Shown here piece by piece: positions 11,783-24,059 of a stretch of DNA of 64,000 nt. Both the position numbers and the translations under genes were made by a program. Source of the stretch: Chamaecrista fasciculata (Eukaryota > Streptophyta > Magnoliopsida > Fabales > Fabaceae). The notes under the pieces are model-generated. The model was not told the DNA's origin and ran no database searches. It saw only the letters and a program-made list of their open reading frames with translations. The stretch covers positions 81,046 through 145,045 of the forward strand of contig QANZ01045943.1 of NCBI GenBank assembly GCA_003254925.1, written 5' to 3'. The stretch's first letter is position 1, and every line of letters begins with the position of its first letter.

Positions 11783-12961
11783 TTGATGATGAAAGGGATT
11801 ATGGCTACATACAGTAAAGTGAATAACATCTCCTCTGAAGTGGAGATACTCAAGGCCAAATATGACAATCTGAGCACTTTTGTCACCCAACTCTCCAATA
11901 CTATGAGTGACAAGCAAGCTCAATCGGGAGGCCTTCCATCAAATACGGTCATAGATGCTAAAGCTCTCAACGTCGTCACATTGACATGTGGCAAGGAAAT
12001 TGAGATCGGTTCAACCTTGAATGCTAAAAAGAAGGATAAGGGCAAGGTTGCTGAAGACCGGGTTGAGATTGAGATTGAGGAGCCTGTTGTTGAGAAGCCA
12101 TCAACCACACCACCATCACGGGAAAGCAAGGGTAAAGAGGTTGCCATTGACGGCCCTCCTTCAGGTAAAAATGTTGATGTTTCTAAACTTCCCTTTCCTG
12201 AGTCATATATGAAATCTTGCATAGAGTCTAGTGTTGATAAGTGTCTTGATAAGGACCAAAAGGACATTTTTGATCTTTTTAAGAAAGTTGAGATTAATGT
12301 TCCACTCTTAGATATAGTAAAGAAGGTACCTAGTTATGCTAAGTTTCTAAAGGATTTGTGCACCACTAAGAGGAAATGTAGGGCTAATTCAAGGATACAA
12401 TTGAATACTAGTGTGTCTGCACTTTTCGAGTCTACCTTACCGGTTAAATGTAAAGACCCAGGATCTTTCACTATACCTTGCACAGTAGGAAAGATTAGGA
12501 TTCAGGGTGCCTTGTTAGACTTAGGTGCAGCTATTAATGTCATGCCCTCATTAGTCTGTAAGTCTTTAGGTCTTGAGTCCTCCATGAAGCCTACATCCAT
12601 GACCATCCAGTTAGCCGATAAGACTCACAGAAGACCCGTAGGCATAGTTGAGGACTTGCTAGTGCAAGTCAAAGACCCCCTTATCCCCGCTGATTTTTAC
12701 ATAATGGATATGTCTAAAGGAGTAGTTAAGGACTCTACCATCATCTTAGGTCGCCCTTTCCTTAGGACCTCTAATGTCTTGATCAACATGAAAGATGGCC
12801 GGATTAGTATGGAGGTAGGTGATAGGAGAGTGGAGTTTAATGCTTATGAGGCTATGCGATATCCTAGCACTGATTTTTCCTCTTCTTTGTATGCTATCTC
12901 TGTCGACATGCCTATTGATATCCTATGCAGGCTATGTATCGTCCAGTCCTTCCTCTGGTGA
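11783..12961 (+). pseudogene. Athila-like gag tail and aspartic protease (fossil)
   Basis: The first part is a charged, coiled-coil-like linker with LKAKYDNLSTFVTQL, followed by a Lys/Glu/Pro-rich stretch. The protease follows: VGKIRIQGALLDLGAAINVM carries the active-site position in the Athila variant DLGA, and ILGRPFLRTSNVLIN is the second conserved block. RT would normally come next but is not found. Confidence 0.85.
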
Positions 12962-15055
12962 GGGATGAGTCATTATTATTTCCCCCATCTAAATCTTTCT
13001 GTGCTGCAGGTGATGAGAGGACGGTTAGTCTCAACCGTCCATCGGTTGATCGTACTAACCGTAAATCATCACCCCCTGTTTCATCTGGTCCTATTATATC
13101 TGCTACTTGTTCTGATTTTGTTTCTTCTTCTATTGCTTCTGATGGTCCCTCTTGGGGACAAGTTTTCTGTTGCCCATGCAGGTGGAGCTACCTCTGAAGC
13201 TCTTAAGGGCAAAGTTGATGCATCTCTAAAGCGATTGAACACTCCTAGTCTACCGGATGAATCCCTTTTGGGGACTATCTCTCAACTTTTTAATCAATTC
13301 TTAGTCTCCTTGATTTCCTGTAAATCTGATAATTCTGTTGATTGTGCTGCAAGTTCGAAGAAGAAGAAAGCAAAGAAAAAGAAAATCCAGAAAAAGACTT
13401 CTGAAGTAGGCGGCCGACCAATCGCTCAATGGTGTGAGAAGAAGTCCACACCATCTTCTCTACCCCGCTCGTTGGATGTTAGCAACGAGGCCTTCGAACC
13501 ACCGTGATCAGGATGCCTCGTTGCCTTTCCCCTTTAGCTTTCTGGATATTTGAGCTGATTGTCTGATCTGAAGTGTGGGGGAGGAATTCTATGAGTATCT
13601 TTTAGGAGTAGTTTATTGTAGTTTGAATAATTGAATGGTGCTCTGCTGAGTAGGCTGCTTTCTGAGTTGTTTTTCTAGCTGTTTGGTTGTCTTTCCCAAT
13701 TTTTTCCATTGTCTTTTGCATTGAGGACAATGCAGTGTTTTAAGTGTGGGGGAGAGACACTATTGGTGGATTTTAGCACCAGCTAAAAGTTTTTTGGGTC
13801 TATCTTTTTGGGTCTGCTTTAGCTGTTTCCCTTTGTTTCTGACCTTTTTGTTTGTCTTGTGCTCCTTTTCTGCATAGTTATGAGTTGTTTTGATTGATGA
13901 TCTCTCCTTTTGACTCTGTTTCTCCTGAGTTTAATTAAGTTTAGGGAGAATTTCAAATATGCTTTTGATGTGATCTGTTTGCTTGTTTCATATGGTTACA
14001 ACTAATTTATGTGCTTTAGACTGATTAGTGACTGTTTTGAGACTATCTTGAATTGTTTTATTCATTTGAGTTCTTATGATCATGTCTGAGAGTCCCTTAC
14101 CCTATGGAAGTTTTTGAGCCTGAATTGATCTTCATTCTTGCTTTTGAGTGCATTTTTAGTCCAATAGCTTAGTTGCACTAGAACTTGATTGCATTCTGAA
14201 TTGAAGTTGATGTGCATTTTCATATTTGATATGACAGAGGCATTCATTCCTACCTTTCATCCATACACAAGCCTAAAAACTTTCCTTTGCTCCCCAATTT
14301 GTGCCTTTCATGCGAGTTTTGACCTCTTTCGTTTTTTTCGTTATTTTGTTTTCTTTTTCGTGTTTTATTGTTGTGTTCTTGTCCTTTTTGGGTTTGGATC
14401 CGGGATTTGCCATGCAAGAAAAAAAAGAAAAAAGAAAGAAAAAAGAGGTATAAAAAGAGTGAAAATAAAACCCTTGCGTGTTTAGTAAGGAAAATGTGAT
14501 GAATCAAGGCCAATAAAATGCACAAAAGTAAAAAGAAAGAAAGTGAATTCTCATGAGAAAGAAAAGAAAAGAAAAACTTGAAAAGAGCTTGTTGATTCTT
14601 TTATCCCTTAAGGATGAGTTTGTTGTGTTTTGTGTTGTTGTGCTTTTGAGGTCATTTCTTGCACTTTTCCTTTATTGAGTGTTGCTTTCATTTTTCTCTC
14701 TTCCATTTTGGCCTTTTTCCAACATTACAACCCTCAAAGTTCTCTTGATCATTCATGTTATGCATTTGTAGTGGAGATTTAGAGTTCTTTGAAGCTTATG
14801 GTTGTTGCTTTGCTATTGTGGCTTGAGTGATATTTTCCTAGGTGAGTTGAGTGTATACACTTGCTACATGATCATTAGGAATTCTTTTGAATGACTTGGT
14901 TCAAGTTGTCTTAATTCGGTCTACTGTTTAGTTTGGGTTCATGCATGTTGTTGTTACCTTGTGGGATTTGGTAGATAGACCGTGTCTTTTGCGTGCTTAG
15001 TTTCTCTTTAGTCTTACCTTTGCTTAGGAGTGCAAAGTCCTAAGTGTGGGGGAGT
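12962..15055 (+). other. 3' region of the Athila-like element, without pol
   Basis: A Lys-rich low-complexity segment (KKKAKKKKIQKK, near 13360-13410) is the last coding-like stretch, to about 13507. The rest is T-rich non-coding DNA with a purine block at 14410-14600. The polypurine box AAGTGTGGGGGAG occurs three times (13571, 13742, 15042), the last directly abutting the 3' LTR. Confidence 0.6.
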
Positions 15056-18000
15056 TGATCGAGCCGGTTTATACCATGCTATCTAGAGGTCTTTGGATGT
15101 GTTTTATGATGTTTTATAACCTATATTAGGTGTTTTAGGCCTCTAGATATGATAATTGTTGCATTGAGTTCACAATTGTATTTTGGTCATTTTATCGGTT
15201 TTTAGTGTAATTCTCTCAGGTTTTAAGTGCTTAATTATATCTTGAGGTTTTACATGTTTATCTTGGTGCAATTGAAGGTTTTGAGGAGCTAAAGACCCAA
15301 AGATTAAAGTTGAAGAAGGTTGGGATCGAAGTGGAATCATTACGGGAGCGAAACGAAGGTTTTGGTGATTTTCTTCCAGCCTCCGCCAGATAGCTTCGCC
15401 AGTTATAAGTGGCGAAATTAACTAGCAAATTGGAATTCCAGTAGCTGTCCTCCGCCAGTTGCTTTGCTAGATGAACTGGCGGACCCCGTAACTCTGCACT
15501 GAATTCATTTTTGAAAGCCCAACCCGATTTCCCACTTAAATGACCCGATTTCTATGACCTAAGGCCCGAAATTTTAGCCTCTTTTAGTCCCTAATCAGCT
15601 TCCTACCCCATTCATTCAACACACACCACATTCACTCATTTTCCTCTCTTCTCCTCCATCCGTAACATCCAAACCCTCACTCCATCTTCACCATTCTTGC
15701 TGCCATGGCTGATTTGGAGGTGGAGAGCTGCGTTTTCCACCAAATGAGCGGCTAGGCAACCTTGCTCGGAGGGAGGACACCATGGATAAGGCATGGGAAA
15801 ATCATCCTAAGAAGTCCACATACCCGTGTCCTTCCTCTGCCGGTGATCCACATGAACAGTTTGGCAGATACTCAGGTGCTAGCCTCCAATCTCTTCTCCA
15901 AGAGAATACGGGAACCGATCTACAATCTTGGATCTTCAAGAACACTTCTTGAAATCTCCAAGAACAAATGGCGCACAAGTCTAACACAACTCTAGGGTTT
16001 TGCGATTCTCTCACCTCCTCTAGGGTTATGCGACTTTCTTCTCTTTCTCTCACACAAATCGCCACTTAGCTCTAGTATTAGGGTTAAGTCGATTTTCACT
16101 CTCTCTCTTAGGCTATGCGACTTGTGTGGCTTATATAGTGTCCCATTCCTGAAATTAGGGAATTCCCAAATCTAATTAGGGAATCCCTAAATCTTGATTA
16201 TAATTTCATTAATATTATATTTCAAGATTAATAGGCAATCTCAATTTAAATTTCAAGATCATATCTTGAAACTAAATCTTGAATGCACAATTCCCATTGG
16301 TTGGAATGAGTCAAGAGGATTTCAATTCTTAATTAAAATATTACATTAATATCTTAATTTAAAATTCAAAATGCATTCTTGAAATTCAAAATGCAAGATC
16401 AAATCTTGCACTTGATTCTCCAAGAATGCGCCACCCTCCTATTATCTTTATAGGAATTTAATAAATAAAATAACAATCCTAACTTTTAGGAAGTCATATC
16501 CAACTTATAAATTCCCTTAACAAATTGAATTAAAATATTAACCTAATATCTTAATTCAAATTTGAATCTTCAGTTCAAATTTAAATCTTGAATTCAAATT
16601 AACAAAATCATGTTTTATTAATTAATCCAAGAGTGAGGCGCCACCTCCTCTCTTGTTATCCAATATTAGAGAATTTAATAAATCAATAATCCCCTAACTC
16701 TTAGGAGATTTAGTCAATTCATTATTCCCTAATATTTTAAACAAGAATTCAATTGTAAATAGATTAATCAAATTAACTATTTACCAATTAATGTATTTAA
16801 ACTTGTCTAACAAATTTGAATATCACAAATGTAGATTTTATTTAAGACAAGACTTCATGTCCTAAGACATTCAACTATGTCTTAAATTGTGTCACTCAAG
16901 TGACTCACGAATTAAACCCTAATTCGTGTCCCATTACAGTATCTTGATCCTGCTCATGTGTGACCCAGCAAGTCTCACGTGAAATTGACAGTAAGCCATC
17001 TCTATGACTCACAAGTAGAGAGCGAACTCTAGCAAGCCATCACGACTACCCAAAACGCGTGAGTTATCGTTTTAACATAAACGATTTAACCTTAGTACCA
17101 CCTTGTCACAATCCCTATTGTCACACGATATTTTGGTCATGGATAAGGCATGGGAAAATCATCCTTGTAATCCAAACCATAACTTTCTCGATTCCTTGAG
17201 TTAGTCCCATTTCCCTGTGTGGCCACACATTTCTTGGACAAAATCATCGAGGGGCCCAGCTAAATATCTCTCAACTTAATGAGGGACAAAATCCCTTATT
17301 TGTCAACCACATTCCTCAGCATGGCAAACAACTAAACCCGTACCTAGTCTGTATGGCTACCCTGTTACGGGCAACATTGGACTAGGCCAAAGTTCAGCAT
17401 CTACAACGCCAGAATAATGAAGACCTTAGGTCTAAGGGCATCGTGATAGGTGTACAGGAGAGACTAGCTTATGACTAAACCCATGCAGGACTCTCCGGGT
17501 CGGTCCAGCAACTTGTAACCCATTACATAATTGCACCATGACTCTCGAGAAGCATCACATGTGTCTATCCCTATACACTGAAGTCATGCTGGTCTTAGTT
17601 CATTCAAATTCCCACGTGAATAATCGACCAAGGACAGTTTAGAATAATTATCACATAATTAATCAAGGATTGTTATCATAGTAAACATGCTAATAATATG
17701 ATAACGACATAATTTATCATTCATAAATCAGTCAAACAATATGTTCAAACATATAAAATGATTGGCCCTAGGGCACAATCTCCATCAGCTTGAGCACCGG
17801 CATTTCATCTTTAGGGAGTTTTCATGTTTTTCTACCCTAGTTGCTTAGGATTTGATATTTTAGTTGTTTAACATTACAGATTTTCCTACGTAAACTGGTT
17901 TTGGTTTGATTCTCATGAGTTTGAGTTGATTTGAGACACATTTTGATTCAATGTGAAATAGCTCTAGGAATCAATCTTACCATAGTTGATTGTGGATTGG

Positions 18001-18260
18001 ATGACTTGATTAGTTAGTTTACTTTTTTAAGGACCAATTAATTAAGTTGACTAATCCATTTTCATGTGTTTACATGTCAATCATAATTTGGTGCTTGTAT
18101 GAGTCTCCCATGATCATTTGGTGTGCCATGATAGCCTCTAGTTCTCATCTCCGAGTGTTTTATCTATTTTTATTCGAATTCATTTTAGTCCCTCATAGTT
18201 GTTTTTCATAGTCCTTAGTTCTTTTTAGTTGAGTAATCACTTCAAACACCTTCTACAACA
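15056..18260 (+). repeat. 3' LTR of the Athila-like element, split by a Copia solo LTR
   Basis: 15056-15780 and 17788-18260 together match most of the 5' LTR. 15781-17787 is foreign Copia LTR. At 18261 the text changes to Copia internal sequence, so the end of this LTR is not present here. Confidence 0.8.
15781..17787 (-). repeat. Solo Copia LTR inside the Athila-like LTR
   Basis: The right end ...GCACAATCTCCATCA equals the end of the complete LTR at 23676. The body matches 21613-23676 over most of its length. The left border is unusual: a 28-bp block starting CATGGATAAGGCATGGG sits at the junction and is repeated inside the same LTR at about 17150. No 5-bp target duplication is seen. It is a relic, probably formed or altered by recombination. 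Confidence 0.75.
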
Positions 18261-19450
18261 AGTTGTGAGACTATCTCACAGCTTCTATGAGGGTTTGATA
18301 CCTCTTCTCGGAAATGCCATCCACCATGGGGTTTCAGGAAGAGCAAGTTGTGAGACTATCTCACAGCTTCTAAGATGATCAGTAAAGTCTTCACACAAAT
18401 CCTTGTCCCCTTGATCAAATCGAAGGACCTTGATTTTCTTTGTCAAGTCAGTTCTCTATTTCGTTTTGAAATCTCTATTTCAACAGACCCTGACTTGTGT
18501 TTCAAAAGGTAGCCGTAGATCTAGCCTTTTGAAGCAGTTAGTAAGAGTTACTACCTTTAGCTTGGGTACTTATGGGTCCACATACATCAACTATGTATGA
18601 TCCCCACTAAGTCAGACATTCTATTACTGTGGTCAGCAAGTAGAACGCCTCTTGTCATCTTTCCATTTTAAACAAGGCTTCGCAAGCATCATATGATTCA
18701 AAATCAATTGAGCTTTAGAAGTTCATCTCCATGAATCTTCTCCAGGCGTTTCTCGTTTGTATGGCCTAAACGACAATTGCCAAAAGTATTTATAGGATTA
18801 TATTCGACAATCTTTAATCCTTTCGTATCGATGTTATAAATATTGTTATTGTTCTAATTTAAGACATAATGATTACCTTTGCAAATCATATAAGCAAATA
18901 AACATTATTTTATTAAAATAGAACGTCATTCTTTAATGTTTACACATATAAAATCTTCCTTATCCCTATAAGGAGGAGTAACAATGTTTGAACTTTAAAG
19001 AATGTACATAACAATAAACTTAGCCCGAAAGGGGCAATCCAAGCTCGCATGATCCTATAGCAGCAACAGCAGCAACCTTTGCTCTACTGTCCACTTCTAG
19101 GTCCATCTTGCTTCCGTTCTGATTTTCTACCGTCTCTGAAGACCCTGCACATCAAATGTGAGAACCACATGTCGTATCCAATACTCAAGTGGTTTAAGTA
19201 GAAAAAGAACACTTATAACAAAGATACCTGAAGTAGAGGGCTCAACGCACTTCTTCTTCTTTTGATCTTCCCAGTAGTATTTGCATTTTCTCATTGCGTG
19301 TCCTGACACTTGACAGAAAGAGCAGAATACTTCCTCTGAGGGCTTTGCCTTCTTGGCAGGTTCTTGGTGAGGGCCGTCCTCTGGCTTGGTCTCACCATCC
19401 AGGTCGGTTCCCTTCCTCTTTCCTTCGCCCTTTGTTTTCCTTTCCTTCTT
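18261..19450 (-). pseudogene. Degraded Copia integrase/knuckle region (fossil)
   Basis: Minus-strand text near 19310-19250 encodes SFCQVSGHAMRKCKYYW, a CCHC-like knuckle. Further left, fragments resemble the Copia integrase core. Near 18261-18380 a palindromic 20-mer (TTGTGAGACTATCTCACAGC) occurs twice. No whole reading frame remains. Confidence 0.55.
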
Positions 19451-20056
19451 CTAATTCATGGATACCTCAACTGACTTGAGTATCCCATGAAGCTCAGAAA
19501 CTGATTTCTCTGTTCCTCTCTTGTAAAAGCTTGTGATAAAGGGGTCATAGCTTTTGGGCAGTGAGCACAGGATCACACCTGTCGCAAACTCTGGAGGAAT
19601 AGGAAATCCCAGCCTATCAAGGTGATCTATGTACCCTCTCATCTTCATGACATGGTAACCAACAGATGCACCTTCAGCCATCTTGCAAGACATGAGTGCC
19701 TTAGTGGTCTCATATCTATCTTGCCCGATCTGGTAACGGAACATTTCATTGAGACGTGTTATCATCTCGTATGACATCAATGTGTCCAAGCCCTCATGCA
19801 GCTCGGGAATCATTGTGTCCACCATCAGGCAAGAGACCTCCAGCGAGTCGTCAAAGTGCTTCTCATAAGCCCTCCACTCAGCTCCTGGAGCGCCCTTGGC
19901 AGGCTCTTTAGGAATAGGTTTATCCAGAACATAAAGTCTCCTCTCATGGGTGAGAACAATTCTCAGATTACGAAACCAATCGAGGAAGTTTGTTCTGGTC
20001 AGCTTATCCTTCTCAAGGATAGGTCGCAGTGAAAATGTTGAACTATCAATTGTCAT
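19451..20056 (-). pseudogene. Copia gag (fossil)
   Basis: An open segment of 201 codons starts MTIDSSTFSLRPILEKDKL. It has the Copia gag features NFLDWFRNLRIVL, the central RYETTKALMSCKMAEG region and LCSLPKSYDPFITSF. It is the capsid part of a Copia polyprotein. It follows a 1.5-kb leader and a tRNA-iMet primer site. Confidence 0.85.
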
Positions 20057-21612
20057 TATGATTCTACAATTTAAAGTATGAAAATTTAATTAGCAGAATA
20101 AAATACCTCCACCATTTTATAAAACCCAGTAAAATTTATTATTAGTGGCTAAGATCCATATTTCACCAAAGTTTACCGTCGCTGAGGGCGATCATGCATT
20201 CTCTGGTTATTAAGGTAGGTAACTCCTTACCAATCACATATCTATGTGACTCTTAGATCCTTATGGGACTGTATCATCGTATGATACTTATTATGGCATG
20301 TTTATCCCATCTAACGCCTTGAGGTCCAAAACCGTTTTGATAACCCCATTAAGTCATAGGGTAAAACATGTGAATGGCTAGGTTCAAAACAACAAGGCCG
20401 AGGCCCAATCCCATATCATCTAGGCCCAACTAAATACGTGTCGCTGAGGGCGATCACCGCATTTAAAGAACCAGGATTTCAACAGGCGTCGTGTTTGAAA
20501 ATCCCATTCACTCGTGTCTCCTCAAGGACAAGGCAGATACGTGTCGCTGAGGGCGATCACCACTCTACGATGATCAAGATTTTGACAGGGTGTTTTAGCG
20601 ACGGCGTTAAGACTTAAAATTTTCTAAAAGAGTTTGATTTTGTTTAATAAGAGGTTCCGATTTTATTGTTTAATTCTAAAACTCCTTTTAAAATTAAACG
20701 AGTCATGCCACATGTTTATTACCCCATGTATCTCATACATATAAACATGTGCCTGGATTTTGTATCATATACAAAATCCCACGCTCGTATCGTATACGTG
20801 GCTATAGCGTAATATTTAATGAAGCATGTTAAAATTTCGCACCCTAGGCATACATCTAGCGCATCGCATACAAACTAAATGCATAACATACACCGTGTTT
20901 GGATATGACCCATCTACCCTAGAATTCTCCCAAGCCAATGAGAGAACTTTTCTAAAAGAAAAATAAAATTACACGTGAATAAACCCCAGTTACATTGAGG
21001 TATAAACTTAAAGTAAAATTACACAAGAGTAGAGGGAGACGACACGCAGGCCGTATTTACCGAAATAAACCTCCTAGAGCCATATCCAACACCACACAAT
21101 TCAAATATGAACAATTCATACAATTATGTCAAACACGGTAACCAACACATATATTAAAACTCCTTTTAAGATTGTGTTCAATTTAGGGTCTGTGCAATTT
21201 TAACATGCCTTTCTTGAAATTCAGGCCTATTATCAATAATTATAAAATTCAAGAATCTCATTCAAGAATTTAAATCATTGATCCCCAAAATTTATAAAAT
21301 TAACAATTTTGATAAATTTCAGCCACCTTTATAATATTATAATTAAAACACTTTTAATTATAATTATATACAGGATTTTCGATTTTGGCCTTAAAATTCA
21401 AGAAACTTATCCAAATCAATCTCATTGATTTCTTTATGTATCACATACATATATTTGCACCTTAGATTGTTAAATCGACTTTTAAGCAAAATTGATCGGT
21501 GGATTTTTGTAAAACCAAAAACAGTGATTGAAAGCGGTAAACACACATATCATACATCACATGTACACATAAACAGTTTTAAATCCAAGGACTAGCATGG
21601 CTCTGATACCAC
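20057..21612 (-). other. Leader of the partial Copia element, with primer site and three repeats
   Basis: The primer-binding site at about 21599-21612 reads TGGTATCAGAGCCATG on the minus strand, the usual tRNA-iMet complement. Three copies of CGTGTCGCTGAGGGCGATCA or a close variant lie at about 20173, 20437 and 20539. No coding recognised. Confidence 0.7.
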
Positions 21613-23676
21613 TGTTGGGGAATTCAGGGGCGCCTAAACGCAGCGGAAGCAAAACATAAAATAAAACTTTTAAACATAAACGCGCAAAGGGCCTAGAATT
21701 CCCGAACGGATCCGCTAGCTGAATTTAAAACTTTTAGATAGTGGTATACCTCACAAGTTTCAATCGGTTTGGTTGTACGGGGCGTATCCTAGAAGTCCAC
21801 GTGATGCGTCCTTCCTCCGCCGGTGATCCACACGAACAGTTTTGAAGATGCCTAGGTGCTAGCCTCCTTCACTTCCCCAAGTGAATCCGGGACCTTTATC
21901 TACGGTGTTCTTTAATTCAAGAACTCTTCTTGAATTCTCCAAGAACAATATGGCGCCTTGATCAAGAATCCAATTCTTGATCCCACACAACCTTGTCACA
22001 CAACCTCTAAACTCCTTTAGAGTTATGCGCCACTTTCTCTCTCTAGGAAACTAGGTTGCGTTTTCTTTCTCCTCACCTAGAGCAAAAATCGAATTTTTCT
22101 CTCTTAAGAAGAACTAGGCTAAAGTCGATTTTCTAAGTGTGCATGAGTCTCTCTCCTTTTTTTCTTAGTCGACTTATGGCTTCCTTTTATAGGGTTTAGG
22201 GACTTTGATAATTATAATTAGGGAATCCCTAAAATATATAATTATCAAATCATAAAATCATGAGATCTCCATATCACAATTTTATGACTTGAATTCCAAT
22301 TTAAAATATTACCATAATATTTAAATTTGGATTCAAATTGCAATCTTGGTGAATCAAATTGGAAGATCAAATCTTCCAAGATCTTCCCAAGCCATGCGCC
22401 TCTCCCCTTAATATTTTGTTGGAATTTAATAAATTAAAATAACTAACCTAACTCTTAGGAAGTTATAACTAATTTGTTATTTTCCAACAATATTGATTTA
22501 AAGAATTACCTTAATATCTTTAACTCAATCTTTTTGAATCTTGAATTCTAATTTATTGAATTAAAATATTAATCCAATTTAAACTTAGAATTCGAATTCC
22601 CTATAATATTGAATTAAAATATTACCTTAATATTTTTAATTCAATCATTTGAAATCTAGATCAAATCTTTTGAATTTCAAATTNNNNNNNNNNNNNNNNN
22701 NNNNNNNNNNNNNNNNNNNNNNNNNNNNNNNNNNNNNNNNNNNNNNNNNNNNNNNNNNNNNNNNNNNNNNNNNNNNNNNNNNNNNNNNNNNNNNNNNNNN
22801 NNNNNNNNNNNNNNNNNNNNNNNNNNNNNNNNNNNNNNNNNNNNNNNNNNNNNNNNNNNNNNNNNNNNNNNNNNNNNNNNNNNNNNNNNNNNNNNNNNNN
22901 NNNNNNNNNNNNNNNNNNNNNNNNNNNNNNNNNNNNNNNNNNNNNNNNNNNNNNNNNNNNNNNNNNNNNNNNNNNNNNNNNNNNNNNNNNNNNNNNNNNN
23001 NNNNNNNNNNNNNNNNNNNNNNNNNNNNNNNNNNNNNNNNNNNNNNNNNNNNNNNNNNNNNNNNNNNNNNNNNNNNNNNNNNNNNNNNNNNNNNNNNNNN
23101 NNNNNNNNNNNNNNNNNNNNNNNNNNNNNNNNNNNNNNNNNNNNNNNNNNNNNNNNNNNNNNNNNNNNNNNNNNNNNNNNNNNNNNNNNNNNNNNNNNNN
23201 NNNNNNNNNNNNNNNNNNNNNNNNNNNNNNNNNNNNNNNNNNNNNNNNNNNNNNNNNNNNNNNNNNNNNNNNNNNNNNNNNNNNNNNNNNNNNNNNNNNN
23301 NNNNNNNNNNNNNNNNNNNNNNNNNNNNNNNNNNNNNNNNNNNNNNNNNNNNNNNNNNNNNNTGAAACCCATGCAGAACTCTCCGGGTCGGTCCAGCAAT
23401 TTGTAACTCCTTACATAATTGCACCATGATTCTCGTCCCAGCATCTAGTGCATGCATCTCCATGCACCGAGGTCAGGCTGGTCTGAGTTCATTTCAAGTT
23501 CCCACTTGAATGAGCGACCAGGGACAATTTAGATTAACTATCTCATAATTAATCAAGGACTGTTATCATAGTAAACATGCTAATAATATGATAACCATTA
23601 ATTTATCTCCATAAATTAATTAATATGTTCCAAACATATTTATGAGATGATTGGCCCTAGGGCACAATCTCCATCA
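21613..23676 (-). repeat. Copia LTR (about 2 kb) with an assembly gap
   Basis: On the plus strand it runs TGTTGGGGAATTC to CTCCATCA, giving TG...CA ends. The primer site is adjacent on the left, so this is the 5' LTR of a minus-strand element. Bases 22684-23362 are N. Open frames drawn across the gap are meaningless. Confidence 0.8.
22684..23362. other. Assembly gap (N)
   Basis: 679 consecutive N within the Copia LTR. Flanking text on both sides belongs to the same LTR family, so the missing part is probably LTR. Confidence 1.
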
Positions 23677-24059
23677 CTTACATGTTTATTATTTTTCCAA
23701 TTTGGTCCCTCTTATTTTATTTCTTTTACATTTTTAATTTTTTAAAAACCTCCTCTTATTTCATTTTTTTCCTACTCCACTTATTTTTTGTTTTTTTGCA
23801 ACAATTACATTTTGTTCCCTCACATATTTATTGTTTTTTAATTTGATCCCTTTTATTTTATTTCTTTTACATTTTTTATTTTTTAAAAACCTCCTCCCAT
23901 TTCATTTTTTTCTACTTCACTTTTTTTTTCCTTACTAAAATCACATTTTGGTCCATCACATATTTACTTTTTCTCAATTTGGTCAATCTTATTTAATTTT
24001 TTAAAACATTTTAATTTCTTAAAAGCTTTTTACCTATTTGAAGGGTTTACCCCACATCC
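23677..24059. repeat. T-rich tandem repeat, unit about 140 bp, 2-3 copies
   Basis: The block AATTTGGTCCCTCTTATTTT followed by TTTAAAAACCTCCTC recurs with a period of roughly 136-141 bp starting near 23696, 23837 and 23973, each copy diverged. It separates the retrotransposon thicket from the promoter of the host gene. Confidence 0.7.

Larger units (their letters stand above)
8505..18260 (+). mobile_element. Athila-like Ty3/gypsy element with gag and protease only
   Basis: Two LTRs (8505-9546 and 15056-18260, the latter split by a Copia LTR) bracket an internal region with a tRNA-Asp type primer site, gag, a nucleocapsid-like knuckle and an aspartic protease. No reverse transcriptase, RNase H or integrase is visible, so it resembles the non-autonomous class called TR-GAG or LARD. 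The box CATTGAGGACAATG followed by AAGTGTGGGGGAG is typical of Athila relatives. The gag region carries a few breaks. LTR copies look a few percent different by eye apart from larger indels, suggesting an age of the order of a million years. The far end of the 3' LTR is replaced by Copia sequence. Confidence 0.8.
18261..23676 (-). mobile_element. Partial Copia retrotransposon, broken
   Basis: In minus orientation it reads 5' LTR (21613-23676), primer site, leader, gag (20056-19451), a zinc-knuckle region near 19300 and degraded integrase-like text to about 18261. RT, RNase H and its own 3' LTR are not seen at this end. The assembly gap falls inside its LTR. It is broken in several places and is a fossil. 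LTR-based age cannot be given for a single LTR with a gap. Confidence 0.75.

Noticed and set aside
14189-14525. Small frames on both strands with long Phe/Lys runs
   Set aside because: They come from T-rich and purine-rich low-complexity DNA in the 3' region of the Athila-like element.
22645-23463. Three open frames of 238-272 codons across the gap
   Set aside because: They exist only because N codons contain no stops.
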